From: an uncultured bacterium | Lineage (GTDB): Bacteria > Cyanobacteriota > Vampirovibrionia > Gastranaerophilales > Gastranaerophilaceae | Direction: 5' to 3' | Length of the DNA: 64,000 nt | Assembly (NCBI GenBank): GCA_949292185.1 | Contig: CASEYP010000019.1 | Coordinates: forward strand, 1 to 64,000 | Part shown: positions 18,301 through 27,156 of the stretch, one piece after another | Position numbering within the stretch: the stretch's first letter is position 1 | Layout: each line of letters starts with the position of its first letter | The notes under the pieces: generated by a model | What the model was told of the DNA's origin: nothing | The model's input: the letters and a program-made list of their open reading frames with translations, nothing else | The model's database searches: none | Translations under genes and position numbers: made by a program

Positions 18301-21196
18301 CATGGAATAGTGCTTCTTTTATTTCTTTTTTACCATCCACATCAACTTCTACAGGACGAATATCCGCAATATATTGAGCATGCCATACCGGTTGTGAACT
18401 ATCCACTGAAGTTGTAGATATACCTGAATATGGTGATTGCTTAATTTTTTTAATAGCATATTTACGGTTATTTTCGGTATAGTACGGTCTATCTGTCATA
18501 TGCTCAATAATTTTTACTTCTTGAGATGAAGATAACCCACTGTGACCTTCAGGAGCAATCCAATTCATCCCTATCTTTACACCAATTTGCCTATTCATTT
18601 CACTTAACGGTTCTTTTATTTCTCTATATTGATAATTCAATGCTCTTGTTACAATTGAATACCAGCCATTTATTCTTTCATCTATTTGATTTAAAACAGC
18701 TTTTTCTCTTGGTGTAAATGTAGTTAATTCTTTTGGCAAATCCTTGTAATGTGTTGGGATTCCGGAAGAATTAATAGTAGCTTGTTTTATTTTTGTAAAT
18801 TTCTCGTTAAGCATCTTCAAATCTTTTGATGAAATAATTTCTCCATGATTTTCAAGTTTTTTAACTACAAGTTTTTTACCGTCGACTGTATTTAAGAACT
18901 CTCCATCTTCACCAACTACATCCAATGAATTTTGGAAACTGGTTACAAGACCTACAATTCTGTTAAATGCATCTGCTAATTTGTTATACATTTCAATAGA
19001 CTGTTCCCTTGAGGCATCTATCGGCAAACCGTTTACTTTGTTAAATCCTTGTATAATAACAGGATTACTGTCTTGGTTTTTAAATAAAATTTCACCTAGT
19101 CGTTCAAAATTCTTTTTGAACATTAACATTTGTGATTTATGCCCTGTTTTATTAAATATTTCAATATATTGATCTTCCGTACAATTGTCTGATTTTAATG
19201 TTTCAATATATTTGTCCAACGTATTTAAAACTTGTTTTTTATTATCTTTTATATGCAATCTGTCAGACATTTCAAGCAATGCTTTTTTATCATTTTCTTC
19301 TGCTATAGAGTTTCTGATACCACTTAATTCATTTGCCAATACTGTTTTTCTATTAACTGATAATGTACAATAATATAAATCATCCAGTAATTTCGTTAGG
19401 ACATAATCGAATGTTTCCTTATTAGCTTTCAAAGATTCTACTAAAGCTTCTGTATCATTATCGGTAGAAAGATTTTTGGCTAATGCTGCTTTTAATTCAG
19501 GACTTATTGAATTATTTTGCAACTTTGAAATTAAATAATCCATATTCTTACTTATCAATGTTTCACTATCCGGAATATTTAAATTATTCAACATATCATC
19601 TAACTGTTCAGGTATATATAATTGATAAATTTGTTGAGTTCTGTATGCAGCTGCAGCATCATATAAAAGTTGAGCTTTTAAAATATTTCTTCCGGCATAA
19701 GATGTTTTTTGCTTATATTGCATTGCTCTAAGTTCTTCTGCCAATACAAGTATTTCTTTAGCTTTTTCGTCATCGAGATTTATATTGTCTATACCTGATA
19801 AATTACTCTTCAATAAATCTTTTATTTTTTTAACTTTTATTTGCTCAGGTTCATTTGGAAGATATGCAAAAGCTTTCTTAGAATCTTCAACTTTTGCTAA
19901 AGCTTCTGAGTTTGGAATTTCTTGATTTATTAATAGTGTATAAAGTTTGACAACTTTATCTTTTGAAATTTCCGGAGAAATCCCTTTAATTTTATCTGTT
20001 AATATTGCATTATATTTTATTTGTCTTTGAATATTTTCTTCTCTACTACTATAAATCTCATTTTTCTTATATTGTTGTTTTAATTTGGTACGTTTATATT
20101 CACCTATTGCATTCTTTGCTTTTGACAGAGTTCTATACCAATCTTGTTTATCGACAAGACTTCTGTCTTCTACATTTATAGTTAAATGAGAATCTTGGAA
20201 TGTATCAAAATTATTTTTATCAAATGCTTTATAAAGCCCTACAAATTCATTTGTAGCACCTGCTGTATTTGCCACATTCATCCAATTTAAAGCTGAAGTA
20301 TCAATAATTCTAAAACCTTGAGACAGCGCATAGTTATAATCTATATCAGCTTTTTGTATAGGGACTTTTGTATGTGAACCTAGTTTTGTAATATCATATA
20401 CCTGCATATATGGACTGTCATCCAATTCTGATAAAATCATATCAACATAATTTGCTTTATCTTCATAAGCTAAATCTTTTCTACAAATAGAAATTGCAGC
20501 ACACATTCCATGTGTCTTTTGGTTTACTGATTTTATATTAGGAATTTTAGATTCAGGAGTATTAACAACCATATCATTAAACATTTCGGCTAAAGCCTGA
20601 GTCTTTTTATCCTTTAATTGTTCATTAATTTTATATTCCGGACTCATAAAGTAATCCAGACGCTTCATTATGTATAATTTTTGAGATATTGGAATTTCTG
20701 ATGAAATTATAAAATAATCTATATTTCTGTTTAATTCTTTAATATTATCATTTTTTATATTTTCTAATTGATTTTTATCTACTTTATCTAAAATAGATTT
20801 TCTCAAATTTAATATTTCTACTTCTTCTTCACTCAAATCTTTTTTAGATGAAGATATTGCATCTAATTTTGGGGATAAGCGTTTTTGAGTTTGGGCATCA
20901 GATAATGCTAATGATTTTTTTGCAGCGTCATTTAATTTTACACGCCAATCATGATAAGGTTGTTTTCCCAAATCAATATTTGTGCCATATTTTAAGTTTT
21001 CTGACACATCTAATAAGAATTTTACATTATCCTCTCCAGGAACTTTCGATAAATTATCTATTGCCTTAGATATATTTCGTTGATTTATAACATTTAAATC
21101 GTAAGCATTATCTTTTTTTAATTGTTCAACTGATTTTCTATCTTCCCTTTTCCCTTTAAAACTAAGAGAAAATGGTGTTGTTGCATATATTTTCAT
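15308..21196 (-). CDS. Giant 1962-residue protein with possible papain-like triad
   Basis: No family is recognised over the full length. The N-terminus has the short motif SFKGK (residues 12-16) shared in style with other hypothetical proteins here, and no signal peptide. QKTHGMCAAISIC contains Cys232 in a setting like a cysteine-protease active-site helix. QPVWHAQYIADIRP contains His939, and LFHDNTWGPL contains Asn967, resembling the papain NSWG box. The order Cys, His, Asn fits papain-fold enzymes, though about 700 residues separate Cys and His. The rest is long, charged and mostly helical with many Lys/Glu-rich stretches. No membrane segment stands out. A large intracellular or secreted toxin-like cysteine protease or transglutaminase-like enzyme is inferred. 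It is divergent from the TSCPD gene. Confidence 0.75.
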   Translation of the reverse strand: MKIYATTPFSLSFKGKREDRKSVEQLKKDNAYDLNVINQRNISKAIDNLSKVPGEDNVKFLLDVSENLKYGTNIDLGKQPYHDWRVKLNDAAKKSLALSDAQTQKRLSPKLDAISSSKKDLSEEEVEILNLRKSILDKVDKNQLENIKNDNIKELNRNIDYFIISSEIPISQKLYIMKRLDYFMSPEYKINEQLKDKKTQALAEMFNDMVVNTPESKIPNIKSVNQKTHGMCAAISICRKDLAYEDKANYVDMILSELDDSPYMQVYDITKLGSHTKVPIQKADIDYNYALSQGFRIIDTSALNWMNVANTAGATNEFVGLYKAFDKNNFDTFQDSHLTINVEDRSLVDKQDWYRTLSKAKNAIGEYKRTKLKQQYKKNEIYSSREENIQRQIKYNAILTDKIKGISPEISKDKVVKLYTLLINQEIPNSEALAKVEDSKKAFAYLPNEPEQIKVKKIKDLLKSNLSGIDNINLDDEKAKEILVLAEELRAMQYKQKTSYAGRNILKAQLLYDAAAAYRTQQIYQLYIPEQLDDMLNNLNIPDSETLISKNMDYLISKLQNNSISPELKAALAKNLSTDNDTEALVESLKANKETFDYVLTKLLDDLYYCTLSVNRKTVLANELSGIRNSIAEENDKKALLEMSDRLHIKDNKKQVLNTLDKYIETLKSDNCTEDQYIEIFNKTGHKSQMLMFKKNFERLGEILFKNQDSNPVIIQGFNKVNGLPIDASREQSIEMYNKLADAFNRIVGLVTSFQNSLDVVGEDGEFLNTVDGKKLVVKKLENHGEIISSKDLKMLNEKFTKIKQATINSSGIPTHYKDLPKELTTFTPREKAVLNQIDERINGWYSIVTRALNYQYREIKEPLSEMNRQIGVKIGMNWIAPEGHSGLSSSQEVKIIEHMTDRPYYTENNRKYAIKKIKQSPYSGISTTSVDSSQPVWHAQYIADIRPVEVDVDGKKEIKEALFHDNTWGPLEHENTWVDDQGLLRTDYARGYGGELGYITDDAYLTGKLVDNLIDSVGVLKREDINNKQYRKMAGAAGEYKYPMFVDIITPGRHPKAEQYVRMMRDVTFINSSEFLPQLETAAKNMTKSEIKSVILKAETLNNNLYKEYSEYENRIFGRPPFDKGIVTKEDYDKLSKNDPLRLIFEKMALIRSYKGLPNRRIFYKQTSNEDLATIRQQIKIEARKNFDYVFAKNPEIVNYGAESVRQELDALLGAFAQVNGFKLSNTVEDNIINSLKNIDKKEFDGSLDKTIELMVNNFANSLTKNTPKQIENKDEKVKDMANKVRNMLRTNMGFTLADLGSSSFDDDNMKDIVKWIDDTFDPATDEELVQIINNLRNMTKEEFERKYNSKITDAAIGIKPVSGYDVLQQFRGMDSRTHDMLYNLLFNQKLGVNLKMSTIIPVYEYNKINRKLRSARYDKNKRTFDDIYLDYYYSLRSLTLSKQYRALRQEAFDKYRTFPAYPKYDPETKEFLQQNLKRFYDDVSENMEAIYNYNIQDETLNIVNDMYKSINNLPDGELTTRQYNKFHKYASDLLEVNGEDETIPKTIAALKQMTEFDKTVPSSEYKRLIKEIYDEIHFYNTTVDGKTMKQAANETLKDINSQKKEIISYIDPKYQSRAAELLNKWISDSVKQRPDSDRYYEEFCQLYSKHIITRTPEKLLNEYLMLLAKPDKGELPAKKDAASENLEESLKSDIKGLLYQASLLEMQYILMNCAGESNLNVVRDEFKKSKIQLKNGSVVTLDSDIAINIMLAPLLADEDLEPAKMFLEQLGLSERIVDMVSKNKSLDRAKKYVKRINNIFSSVAQQTSIVKSELDKIGDIDNDPNYEEKLDIMHDNIVRKFKNTNYRITIKIMDKAFSTLKEDIKNNPDKSKTALLYLKMEEAKTAFIAAGKYQVDILNTELKAIQKVKDLIVELKLPENSPAIKQREDYLKRFHEVGMSITPKHYEELGLATDAGTRDV

Positions 21197-21374
21197 GAAA
21201 AATTCCCCATAACTGATATGATATTCTAAATCATCAAAAAATATTTTTTGACAGATTTACTCAAAAATATTAAGAAATTTTATAATAAAAACAGATTAGC
21301 AATATATTATGGCATAATCGCAAAATTAATCTTTTCCCATATACGTGATACAATAGGTGTAAAGGAGAAATAAA

Positions 21375-21650
21375 ATGTCAGAAGAAATTATACAATACCA
21401 AACACATGGAACATGCTGTCGGGCAATGCAAGTAAAAATAAATGATAATAAAATTGTAGATGCAGAGTTTTTTGGTGGCTGCAACGGAAACCTAAAAGGA
21501 ATAAAAAGTCTAATCAAAGGCATGGATATTGACGATGTAATAGAAAAATTAAGTGGAATAACTTGTGGACCTAAACCGACAAGTTGTCCTGATCAATTGG
21601 CAAAATGCTTAATTGAGTATAAAAATAAAGTAGTTGCTAATGTAAAATAA
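21375..21650 (+). CDS. TSCPD domain protein (TIGR03905 type)
   Basis: The 91-residue protein has the four-cysteine TSCPD layout: THGTCCRAM near the start, FGGCNGNLKG in the middle, and the eponymous GPKPTSCPDQLAKCL near the end. TIGR03905-type proteins are stand-alone versions of a domain also found at the C-terminus of some vitamin-B12-dependent ribonucleotide reductases; the function alone is unclear. A strong AAAGGAG ribosome-binding site precedes the ATG. It lies 10 bases before the NifX/NifB-like gene and the two form an operon. Confidence 0.85.
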   Translation: MSEEIIQYQTHGTCCRAMQVKINDNKIVDAEFFGGCNGNLKGIKSLIKGMDIDDVIEKLSGITCGPKPTSCPDQLAKCLIEYKNKVVANVK

Positions 21651-21660
21651 GGAGAATACG

Positions 21661-22059
21661 ATGAAAGTTGCTGTAACATACAATAATGATGAAATTTTCC
21701 AACACTTTGGACACAGTGAACAATTTAAAATATACGATATTGAAGATAACAAAATTGTTAATTCTGAAATCGTTAATACACAAGGCGCAGGCCACGGTGC
21801 TATTGTACAATTTTTAGTTAACAATAACGTTGATACCTTAATTTGTGGCGGCATCGGCGGTGGTGCTAAAAATGCTTTAGCAGAAAATAATATCCAATTA
21901 TTTGGTGGTGTTTCAGGTAACGCTGATGATGCTATAAACGCACTAATTTCAGGAAATCTTGAATTTAACCCTAACGTAAGTTGTTCTCACCACGACCATG
22001 AACACGGAAATGAAGCTCATACTTGCGGTGCTCACGGCTGCGGGAAATGCCATCATTAA
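21661..22059 (+). CDS. Dinitrogenase FeMo-cofactor-binding (NifB/NifX-like) domain protein
   Basis: The 132-residue protein has the NifX/NafY/NifB C-terminal fold pattern: MKVAVTYNNDEIFQHFGHSEQF, then GHGAIVQFLVNNNVDTLICG and GGIGGGAKNAL. The C-terminal tail is rich in His and Cys (SCSHHDHEHGNEAHTCGA, then CGKCHH), suggesting metal binding. Family members bind iron-sulfur or FeMo-type clusters and occur in many anaerobes without nitrogenase. AAGGAG precedes the ATG. It is the second gene of the TSCPD operon and is followed by a strong terminator. Confidence 0.85.
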   Translation: MKVAVTYNNDEIFQHFGHSEQFKIYDIEDNKIVNSEIVNTQGAGHGAIVQFLVNNNVDTLICGGIGGGAKNALAENNIQLFGGVSGNADDAINALISGNLEFNPNVSCSHHDHEHGNEAHTCGAHGCGKCHH

Positions 22060-22082
22060 TTTTAAAAAATATTTATTCTAGT

Positions 22083-22122
22083 AAAAATGACTTCCATTCT
22101 AATAAGTTTGGAAGTCATTTTT
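22083..22122 (+). terminator. Terminator of the TSCPD/NifX-like operon
   Basis: A 14-bp perfect stem (22083-22096 and 22109-22122, core ATGACTTCCA/TGGAAGTCAT) has a 12-base loop and flanking A and T tracts on either side. It could work in both directions. Confidence 0.85.
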
Positions 22123-22180
22123 ATATATAAAAAGCAATTATTCAGATCAAAAATACTTTATATATTCATAGGAGATTAAA

Positions 22181-22879
22181 ATGTCAATATTAACTTCCGG
22201 ATTAAAGTATATAAAATATTTAGGAAAGACATCTAAAGTTGGGGCAAATGTTTCTAAAACACTAAAAGAAACTCCACCCAAAGAACTCTTTTGCCAAAAA
22301 TATTGGAAAGATGCACTGGATGAAAAACTTATAATAAATTCAAATAAAACAAGTGTTCAAAATCATGGTCTATTAAATGGTATTAATCACCATTTGATAC
22401 TTTCGCCATATCCAAAACAAATGGATATGAAAGCTTGCAATTCTAATTTAACCGTAAGAGAAATGATTCGCGAAACTGATTTTGAATTTAAATCGCTCAA
22501 ACCAACAACAAAAAAAATGATTACCTATCGATGTATTGGCGAAAAACCTGAATTTTTCTCAGAATACAAAATGTATCAAAAAGCAAAGAATATCAAAAAA
22601 GGCGATATCATAACAATGAGAGAATATGCTTATGCAACATCAGACAAAAATTATGCAGAAGTATATCTTCCGGATAAAAGAGGAATTTATTATGAAATTG
22701 AAATTCCGGAAGGCTCGAGAGTTTCAAGAATTGGAGAACTCGGTTCAAATGATGAAGTTGTATTTCCTAGATCATCACAATTTGAATGCCTGGACACATC
22801 TCATATTAAAGATGGAACAAGTGATTATATATTAATTAAATTAAGATATATACAACCAAAAGAATATTGGCGCACATAA
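22181..22879 (+). CDS. ADP-ribosyltransferase-exoenzyme-like protein
   Basis: The 232-residue protein has the R-S-E layout of the ADPRT exoenzyme fold in its C-terminal half. ITYRCIG supplies Arg117. REYAYATSDKNYAEVYL matches the STS-type strand with Thr153-Ser154. IYYEIEIPEG leads into GSNDEVVFPRSSQFE, in which Glu192 is the catalytic-position Glu. The usual ExE or QxE pair is N-D-E here (Asn190), which is atypical and could change specificity. Residues 1-100 are unassigned and begin with a hydrophobic-basic stretch. Such enzymes modify host or competitor proteins; the target is unknown. ATAGGAG precedes the ATG, and the gene stands alone. Confidence 0.7.
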   Translation: MSILTSGLKYIKYLGKTSKVGANVSKTLKETPPKELFCQKYWKDALDEKLIINSNKTSVQNHGLLNGINHHLILSPYPKQMDMKACNSNLTVREMIRETDFEFKSLKPTTKKMITYRCIGEKPEFFSEYKMYQKAKNIKKGDIITMREYAYATSDKNYAEVYLPDKRGIYYEIEIPEGSRVSRIGELGSNDEVVFPRSSQFECLDTSHIKDGTSDYILIKLRYIQPKEYWRT

Positions 22880-22888
22880 ATCAAAAAT

Positions 22889-24145
22889 TTATGCCAAATC
22901 TTTGTGATGAAATTGTTTAACACCTTTTGCATAATCATCTACAATATGACCATCACCAACAAGTTTATATTTGTATATAGTTAAACCCTCCAAACCAACA
23001 GGGCCTCTTGCGTGAGTTTTGTTTGTAGAAATTCCAACTTCAGCTCCAAACCCATATCTAAATCCGTCTGCAAATCTTGTTGAAGCATTCATATATACAC
23101 CTGCTGAATCTACATTATTCATAAACTTTTCAGCATTTTTAATATCTTTTGTTATAATACAATCCGTATGACCTGAACCATAAGTATTTATATGATTGAT
23201 AGCTTCATCTAAACTATCCACAAATTTATATGCTAAAATCTTATCGCCATATTCAATATCCCAAGCTTCAGGGTTTGATACAAGCTTTATTTCTGATAAT
23301 TGTAACGAAGCTAATAAATCATCTGCCTTTTTAAAATTCTTATGAATTAACAAAGTTTCTACAGCATTACAAGCGCTTGGATACTGAGTTTTTGCATCTA
23401 TTACAACCTTAGATGCCATATCAATATCAGCTGATTCATCTACAAAAATATGACAAATTCCGCTTGCATGACCTAATACAGGAATTTTTGTATTTTCTTT
23501 AATATATTTTACTAATTTATTTCCGCCCCTTGGAATAATTAAATTAATATAATTATCACATTTCAACATTTGTGCAACATCTTCTCTTGTAAACACTTGT
23601 TGAACAACATTTTTTGGAAATCCATCAACTGTATCCAAGGTTGAATTAATAATTTCTAAAATCTTTTTATTCGTATTTTTAGATTCTTTACCACCTTTTA
23701 AAATTACAGCATTAGAAGATTTTATTGCTAATGATGAAATCTGTGAAATTACATCAGGTCTTGCCTCAAAAATTATTCCCAAAACTCCGATAGGACAAGA
23801 TACCTTTGTCAAAATTAAATCTTTATCTAATTCTCTTACGAATAATTTTTTGCCAATAGGATCTTCCAAATTCGCAATATCACGAACACCTTGAATCATA
23901 TCGCGCATTTTATTTTCGTCTAATTTTAAACGGTTAAATGTAGATTTAGTAATTTCACCATTTTTAACTAAATCCTCTGCTTCTGATAAATCTTTTTTAT
24001 TTGCAGAAAATATTTCTTCTTTATTTTTTTCAAAAGCATCAGCAATTTTATTTAATGCAAGATTTTTTATTTCTGTACTCAAATCAGCAATTTTTAAAGA
24101 TGCTTGCTTTGCATTTTTAGCAATTTCTATAAAATTTTGTTCCAT
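22889..24145 (-). CDS. proA: Gamma-glutamyl phosphate reductase
   Basis: ProA reduces gamma-glutamyl phosphate to glutamate-5-semialdehyde with NADPH, the second step of proline synthesis. The 418 residues match the family length. The catalytic Cys is Cys259 in YPSACNAVETLL. Other family blocks are CPIGVLGIIFEARPDV, AVILKGGKES and GRGP-like THARGPVGLEGL near the C-terminus. It lies nine bases after proB on the same strand, so the pair is an operon. It converges with the ADP-ribosyltransferase-like gene. Confidence 0.96.
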   Translation of the reverse strand: MEQNFIEIAKNAKQASLKIADLSTEIKNLALNKIADAFEKNKEEIFSANKKDLSEAEDLVKNGEITKSTFNRLKLDENKMRDMIQGVRDIANLEDPIGKKLFVRELDKDLILTKVSCPIGVLGIIFEARPDVISQISSLAIKSSNAVILKGGKESKNTNKKILEIINSTLDTVDGFPKNVVQQVFTREDVAQMLKCDNYINLIIPRGGNKLVKYIKENTKIPVLGHASGICHIFVDESADIDMASKVVIDAKTQYPSACNAVETLLIHKNFKKADDLLASLQLSEIKLVSNPEAWDIEYGDKILAYKFVDSLDEAINHINTYGSGHTDCIITKDIKNAEKFMNNVDSAGVYMNASTRFADGFRYGFGAEVGISTNKTHARGPVGLEGLTIYKYKLVGDGHIVDDYAKGVKQFHHKDLA

Positions 24146-24154
24146 AAATTCAAC

Positions 24155-25309
24155 CTATAAAATTGTTATATTATCTCTTGTTATAATTGCATCGTAATTT
24201 TTGAAACCCAAAATATCAACGATATTATCTGAATGACTACCTAAAAGCTTTTTGCAAGATTCAGAATCATAATTTACAATTCCACGTGCAAATTCGTGTT
24301 TTTCTTCATCCAAAATTGAAATTACATCACCTTTCTTAAAGGTATTTTTAACTCCGACAACACCAATTGGCAACAAACTTTTTTCACCCGTCATTAATGC
24401 TTTTTTAGCACCATCATTAACTATAATTTTACCGATAATATTTGTTGCATAGCCTATCCAACGTTTTTTATCAGGCATATTTTCTTTTTGAGGTAAAAAC
24501 ATTGTTCCTAAATCTTCACCCTCAAAAATTCTTTTAATTACATAAGGTTCCTTACCATTTGCAATTAGAACTTTTCCGCCAAATCTTGTAACAAGTCTTG
24601 CCGCTTTCAATTTGGTTTCCATTCCGCCTCTGCCGCCTTCTGATACACCTGATGCCATAGCAAAAATTTCATCATTTACTTCAGGGATAGATTTTAATAA
24701 TTTTGCATTTGGATTTGTCTTTGGATTATCGTCATATAATCCGTTTATATCAGACAAAATTATTAACAAATCTGCATCTAATTCACTTGCAACAAGAGCT
24801 GATAATTTGTCATTATCAGAAAAACAAACTTGCATATCTTCTTTGATATAACGTAATGCAACATCTAGTGTAGATACGGTATCATTTTGGTTAATTACAG
24901 GAATTACACCCATTTCTAACAACTTATTTAATGTTGTTCTTAAACTTAAATATCTTTCCCTTACAGAAAAATCATCTTCAGTTAATAGAATTTGAGCTGC
25001 CGTTAGTCCATAAGTATCAAACCCACTTTCATAAATAGACATCAATTTACCTTGTCCAATAGCTGCACATGCCTGTTTTACAGCTGTTCCTTGAGTATCT
25101 GATAACCCTAGTTTTTTCTTACCTAAACTTACAGCACCGGAGGTTATTACAATAACCTCTTTACCACTATTAACTAATCTTGCTATATCTTCAATAAATG
25201 TATAAACTCTTGGTAATGATACAAAACCATCATCATTTCTTAATACATTTGTTCCTAACTTAACTACAATTCTATTTGCATTTATAAATTCTTGTCTGTC
25301 CATACTCAA
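24155..25309 (-). CDS. proB: Glutamate 5-kinase with C-terminal PUA domain
   Basis: ProB phosphorylates glutamate to gamma-glutamyl phosphate, committing it to proline. The 384-residue protein has the amino-acid-kinase domain (RIVVKLGTNVLRN, EVIVITSGAVSLGKKKL, VIPVINQNDTVS, GGRGGMETKLKAARL) and a C-terminal PUA domain from about 280 (KKALMTGEKSLLPIGVVGV). It is the first gene of proBA and is divergent from tyrA. Feedback inhibition by proline is expected from the family, not seen. Confidence 0.96.
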   Translation of the reverse strand: MSMDRQEFINANRIVVKLGTNVLRNDDGFVSLPRVYTFIEDIARLVNSGKEVIVITSGAVSLGKKKLGLSDTQGTAVKQACAAIGQGKLMSIYESGFDTYGLTAAQILLTEDDFSVRERYLSLRTTLNKLLEMGVIPVINQNDTVSTLDVALRYIKEDMQVCFSDNDKLSALVASELDADLLIILSDINGLYDDNPKTNPNAKLLKSIPEVNDEIFAMASGVSEGGRGGMETKLKAARLVTRFGGKVLIANGKEPYVIKRIFEGEDLGTMFLPQKENMPDKKRWIGYATNIIGKIIVNDGAKKALMTGEKSLLPIGVVGVKNTFKKGDVISILDEEKHEFARGIVNYDSESCKKLLGSHSDNIVDILGFKNYDAIITRDNITIL

Positions 25310-25388
25310 AATTTTAACACAAGGACTTTTTATATGCTACAAATTATTATTATGTTATATTTAAACTTGAAAAAGGGGTAAAAAGAAC

Positions 25389-26141
25389 ATGAAAATCGGA
25401 ATAATTGGTTTAGGATTAATTGGCGGATCTATATTCAAGGATTTATCAAAACTTGGATATGATGTTATCGGAATTTCACAATCACAAAATGGTAAAAATA
25501 TTTATAAGGATTATAATGAATTAAAAAATTGCGAAATAGTTTTTGTATGTTCTGCAATGAATAAAACCCTGCAAATTCTTGATAAACTTGAAACAATACT
25601 AAATCCAAACACAATCGTAACAGATGTTTGTTCTCTTAAAACTTTTGTATGTAATAAAAAGCGCCCTTATAAATTTATTCCATCACACCCAATGGCAGGA
25701 ACTGAGAAAAAAGGGTTTGAAAATTCTTTTGAAGGATTATTTAAAAATGCGAAATGGGTAATTACACCTGTATTTGGAAATGATGAAAAACTTGAAAAAA
25801 TTATCGAACAACTTGGCGCAAAAATTGTCAAAACAACTCCTCAAAAACACGATGAGGCTGTTGCATTAATTTCTCATATGCCAATGCTTATAGCTCAAGC
25901 AATTTTTAAAACCGCTCAAGAAAATGAATTAGCCCTAGAAATTGCCTCTTCTGGATTTCGAGATATGACACGCCTTGCAATGTCTAACACGGAAATGGCA
26001 AATGATATGATAAATATGAATTCTCATAATATCCAAATGAGTCTTTTAAAACTATATAAATCAATCGGCGATTTAACTAATTCAAATTACCTTGAACAGA
26101 TAAATGATATTAAATTAAATCGCCAATCGATGTTTATATAA
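25389..26141 (+). CDS. tyrA: Prephenate/arogenate dehydrogenase
   Basis: The 250-residue protein begins with a Rossmann NAD(P)-binding motif (MKIGIIGLGLIGGS) and contains the TyrA block IPSHPMAGTEKKGFENSFEG, followed by LISHMPMLIAQA. It oxidatively decarboxylates prephenate or arogenate in tyrosine synthesis. It is shorter than versions with a chorismate-mutase or ACT domain and lacks both. A GAAAAAGGGG ribosome-binding site precedes the ATG. Substrate choice cannot be read from the sequence. Confidence 0.88.
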   Translation: MKIGIIGLGLIGGSIFKDLSKLGYDVIGISQSQNGKNIYKDYNELKNCEIVFVCSAMNKTLQILDKLETILNPNTIVTDVCSLKTFVCNKKRPYKFIPSHPMAGTEKKGFENSFEGLFKNAKWVITPVFGNDEKLEKIIEQLGAKIVKTTPQKHDEAVALISHMPMLIAQAIFKTAQENELALEIASSGFRDMTRLAMSNTEMANDMINMNSHNIQMSLLKLYKSIGDLTNSNYLEQINDIKLNRQSMFI

Positions 26142-26155
26142 TTTATTTATTTATT

Positions 26156-27043
26156 TTATGCTACTGTTTTCACTGGATTTTGCAATTTTTCCAATTCTGC
26201 AACTAATTTTGCTTTAGCATTTTGAGCAGGTTTTGCCCATTTTTCCATACCAGGTTTTGACCATTGTGCAATAATTTCATCTTGTTTTGCAATTTTAGCT
26301 TGTAACTCTGCAATCTTAGCTGAATTATCAACTACCGGTGCTGCAGCTACAGGTGTTGCAGGAGCTTTTGGTGCTTGAGGTTTTTGCTCTAAAACCACTC
26401 TACCTGATTTATTTCTAGTTCTTACAATACCTTTAGATTCCATTACATCTGCTAAAGAATTTGTTGCTGGTCTATTATTCTTTTGCATATATGCAAGATC
26501 TTCTGCTGTTGCCGGGGTTCTCATTGAAGCACTGAGAGCGTCTAAATCTTTTTCTGTAAATGCTTCCATTTCTTCACGTAATTTTGTTTGTTCAATAATT
26601 TGTTTTTTATTATGTCTTATTTTTCTACTATAATCTTTTCCTTTAGGTTTAACTTTTTGATTTGGACGTATATCAGCATTTTCTGCAATAACTACTTTTT
26701 GAGGTTTTGGTTTTACAGACTTTTTAATAGTTTTTGCAGCATCATCAGCTTTATCAGCTGCAGCTGTAGCTGCGGATTTACTGCCTTTGAAGAAATTAAC
26801 TAATTTCTTAATCAGACCTTTGCCTTTACCTTTTGTGAAAAACCATACTGCGGCTGCACCTACTGCCAATGCGCCGACTGTTAATAAAGTTTTCTTACGT
26901 TTTTCAGCTTTTTCTCTTTGTTCAGGATCATAAATTCCTGGTTTGAAATCTTCCGGGCCTCTATATTCACTATATTTTTTGCCTGTAAATGCTGTTACAC
27001 CTGGTGAATATGAATATGCCCCTACATTACTAATTCCTGACAT
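26156..27043 (-). CDS. Hypothetical membrane-anchored protein with AFTGKK motif
   Basis: The 295-residue protein has the short N-terminal motif AFTGKKY (18-24) found in style in other proteins of this window. A basic segment precedes one hydrophobic helix (TVGALAVGAAAVWFF, about 51-67). The rest is Lys/Ala/Pro-rich, with a probably helical C-terminus (NSAKIAELQAKIAKQDEII). No enzyme motif is seen. The N-terminal 50 residues would lie on one side of the membrane and the long basic tail on the other. A good GAAAGG ribosome-binding site precedes the ATG. Confidence 0.7.
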   Translation of the reverse strand: MSGISNVGAYSYSPGVTAFTGKKYSEYRGPEDFKPGIYDPEQREKAEKRKKTLLTVGALAVGAAAVWFFTKGKGKGLIKKLVNFFKGSKSAATAAADKADDAAKTIKKSVKPKPQKVVIAENADIRPNQKVKPKGKDYSRKIRHNKKQIIEQTKLREEMEAFTEKDLDALSASMRTPATAEDLAYMQKNNRPATNSLADVMESKGIVRTRNKSGRVVLEQKPQAPKAPATPVAAAPVVDNSAKIAELQAKIAKQDEIIAQWSKPGMEKWAKPAQNAKAKLVAELEKLQNPVKTVA

Positions 27044-27156
27044 AAACTTTCCTTTCTAATCTTTCAACCTTACAAGGTTATAAAAAAATTTTTTCAGTCA
27101 GAATTGCCAGAAATTAAAAAAAATATTTTACAAATCTTTACAAGTTAATTAAAATT

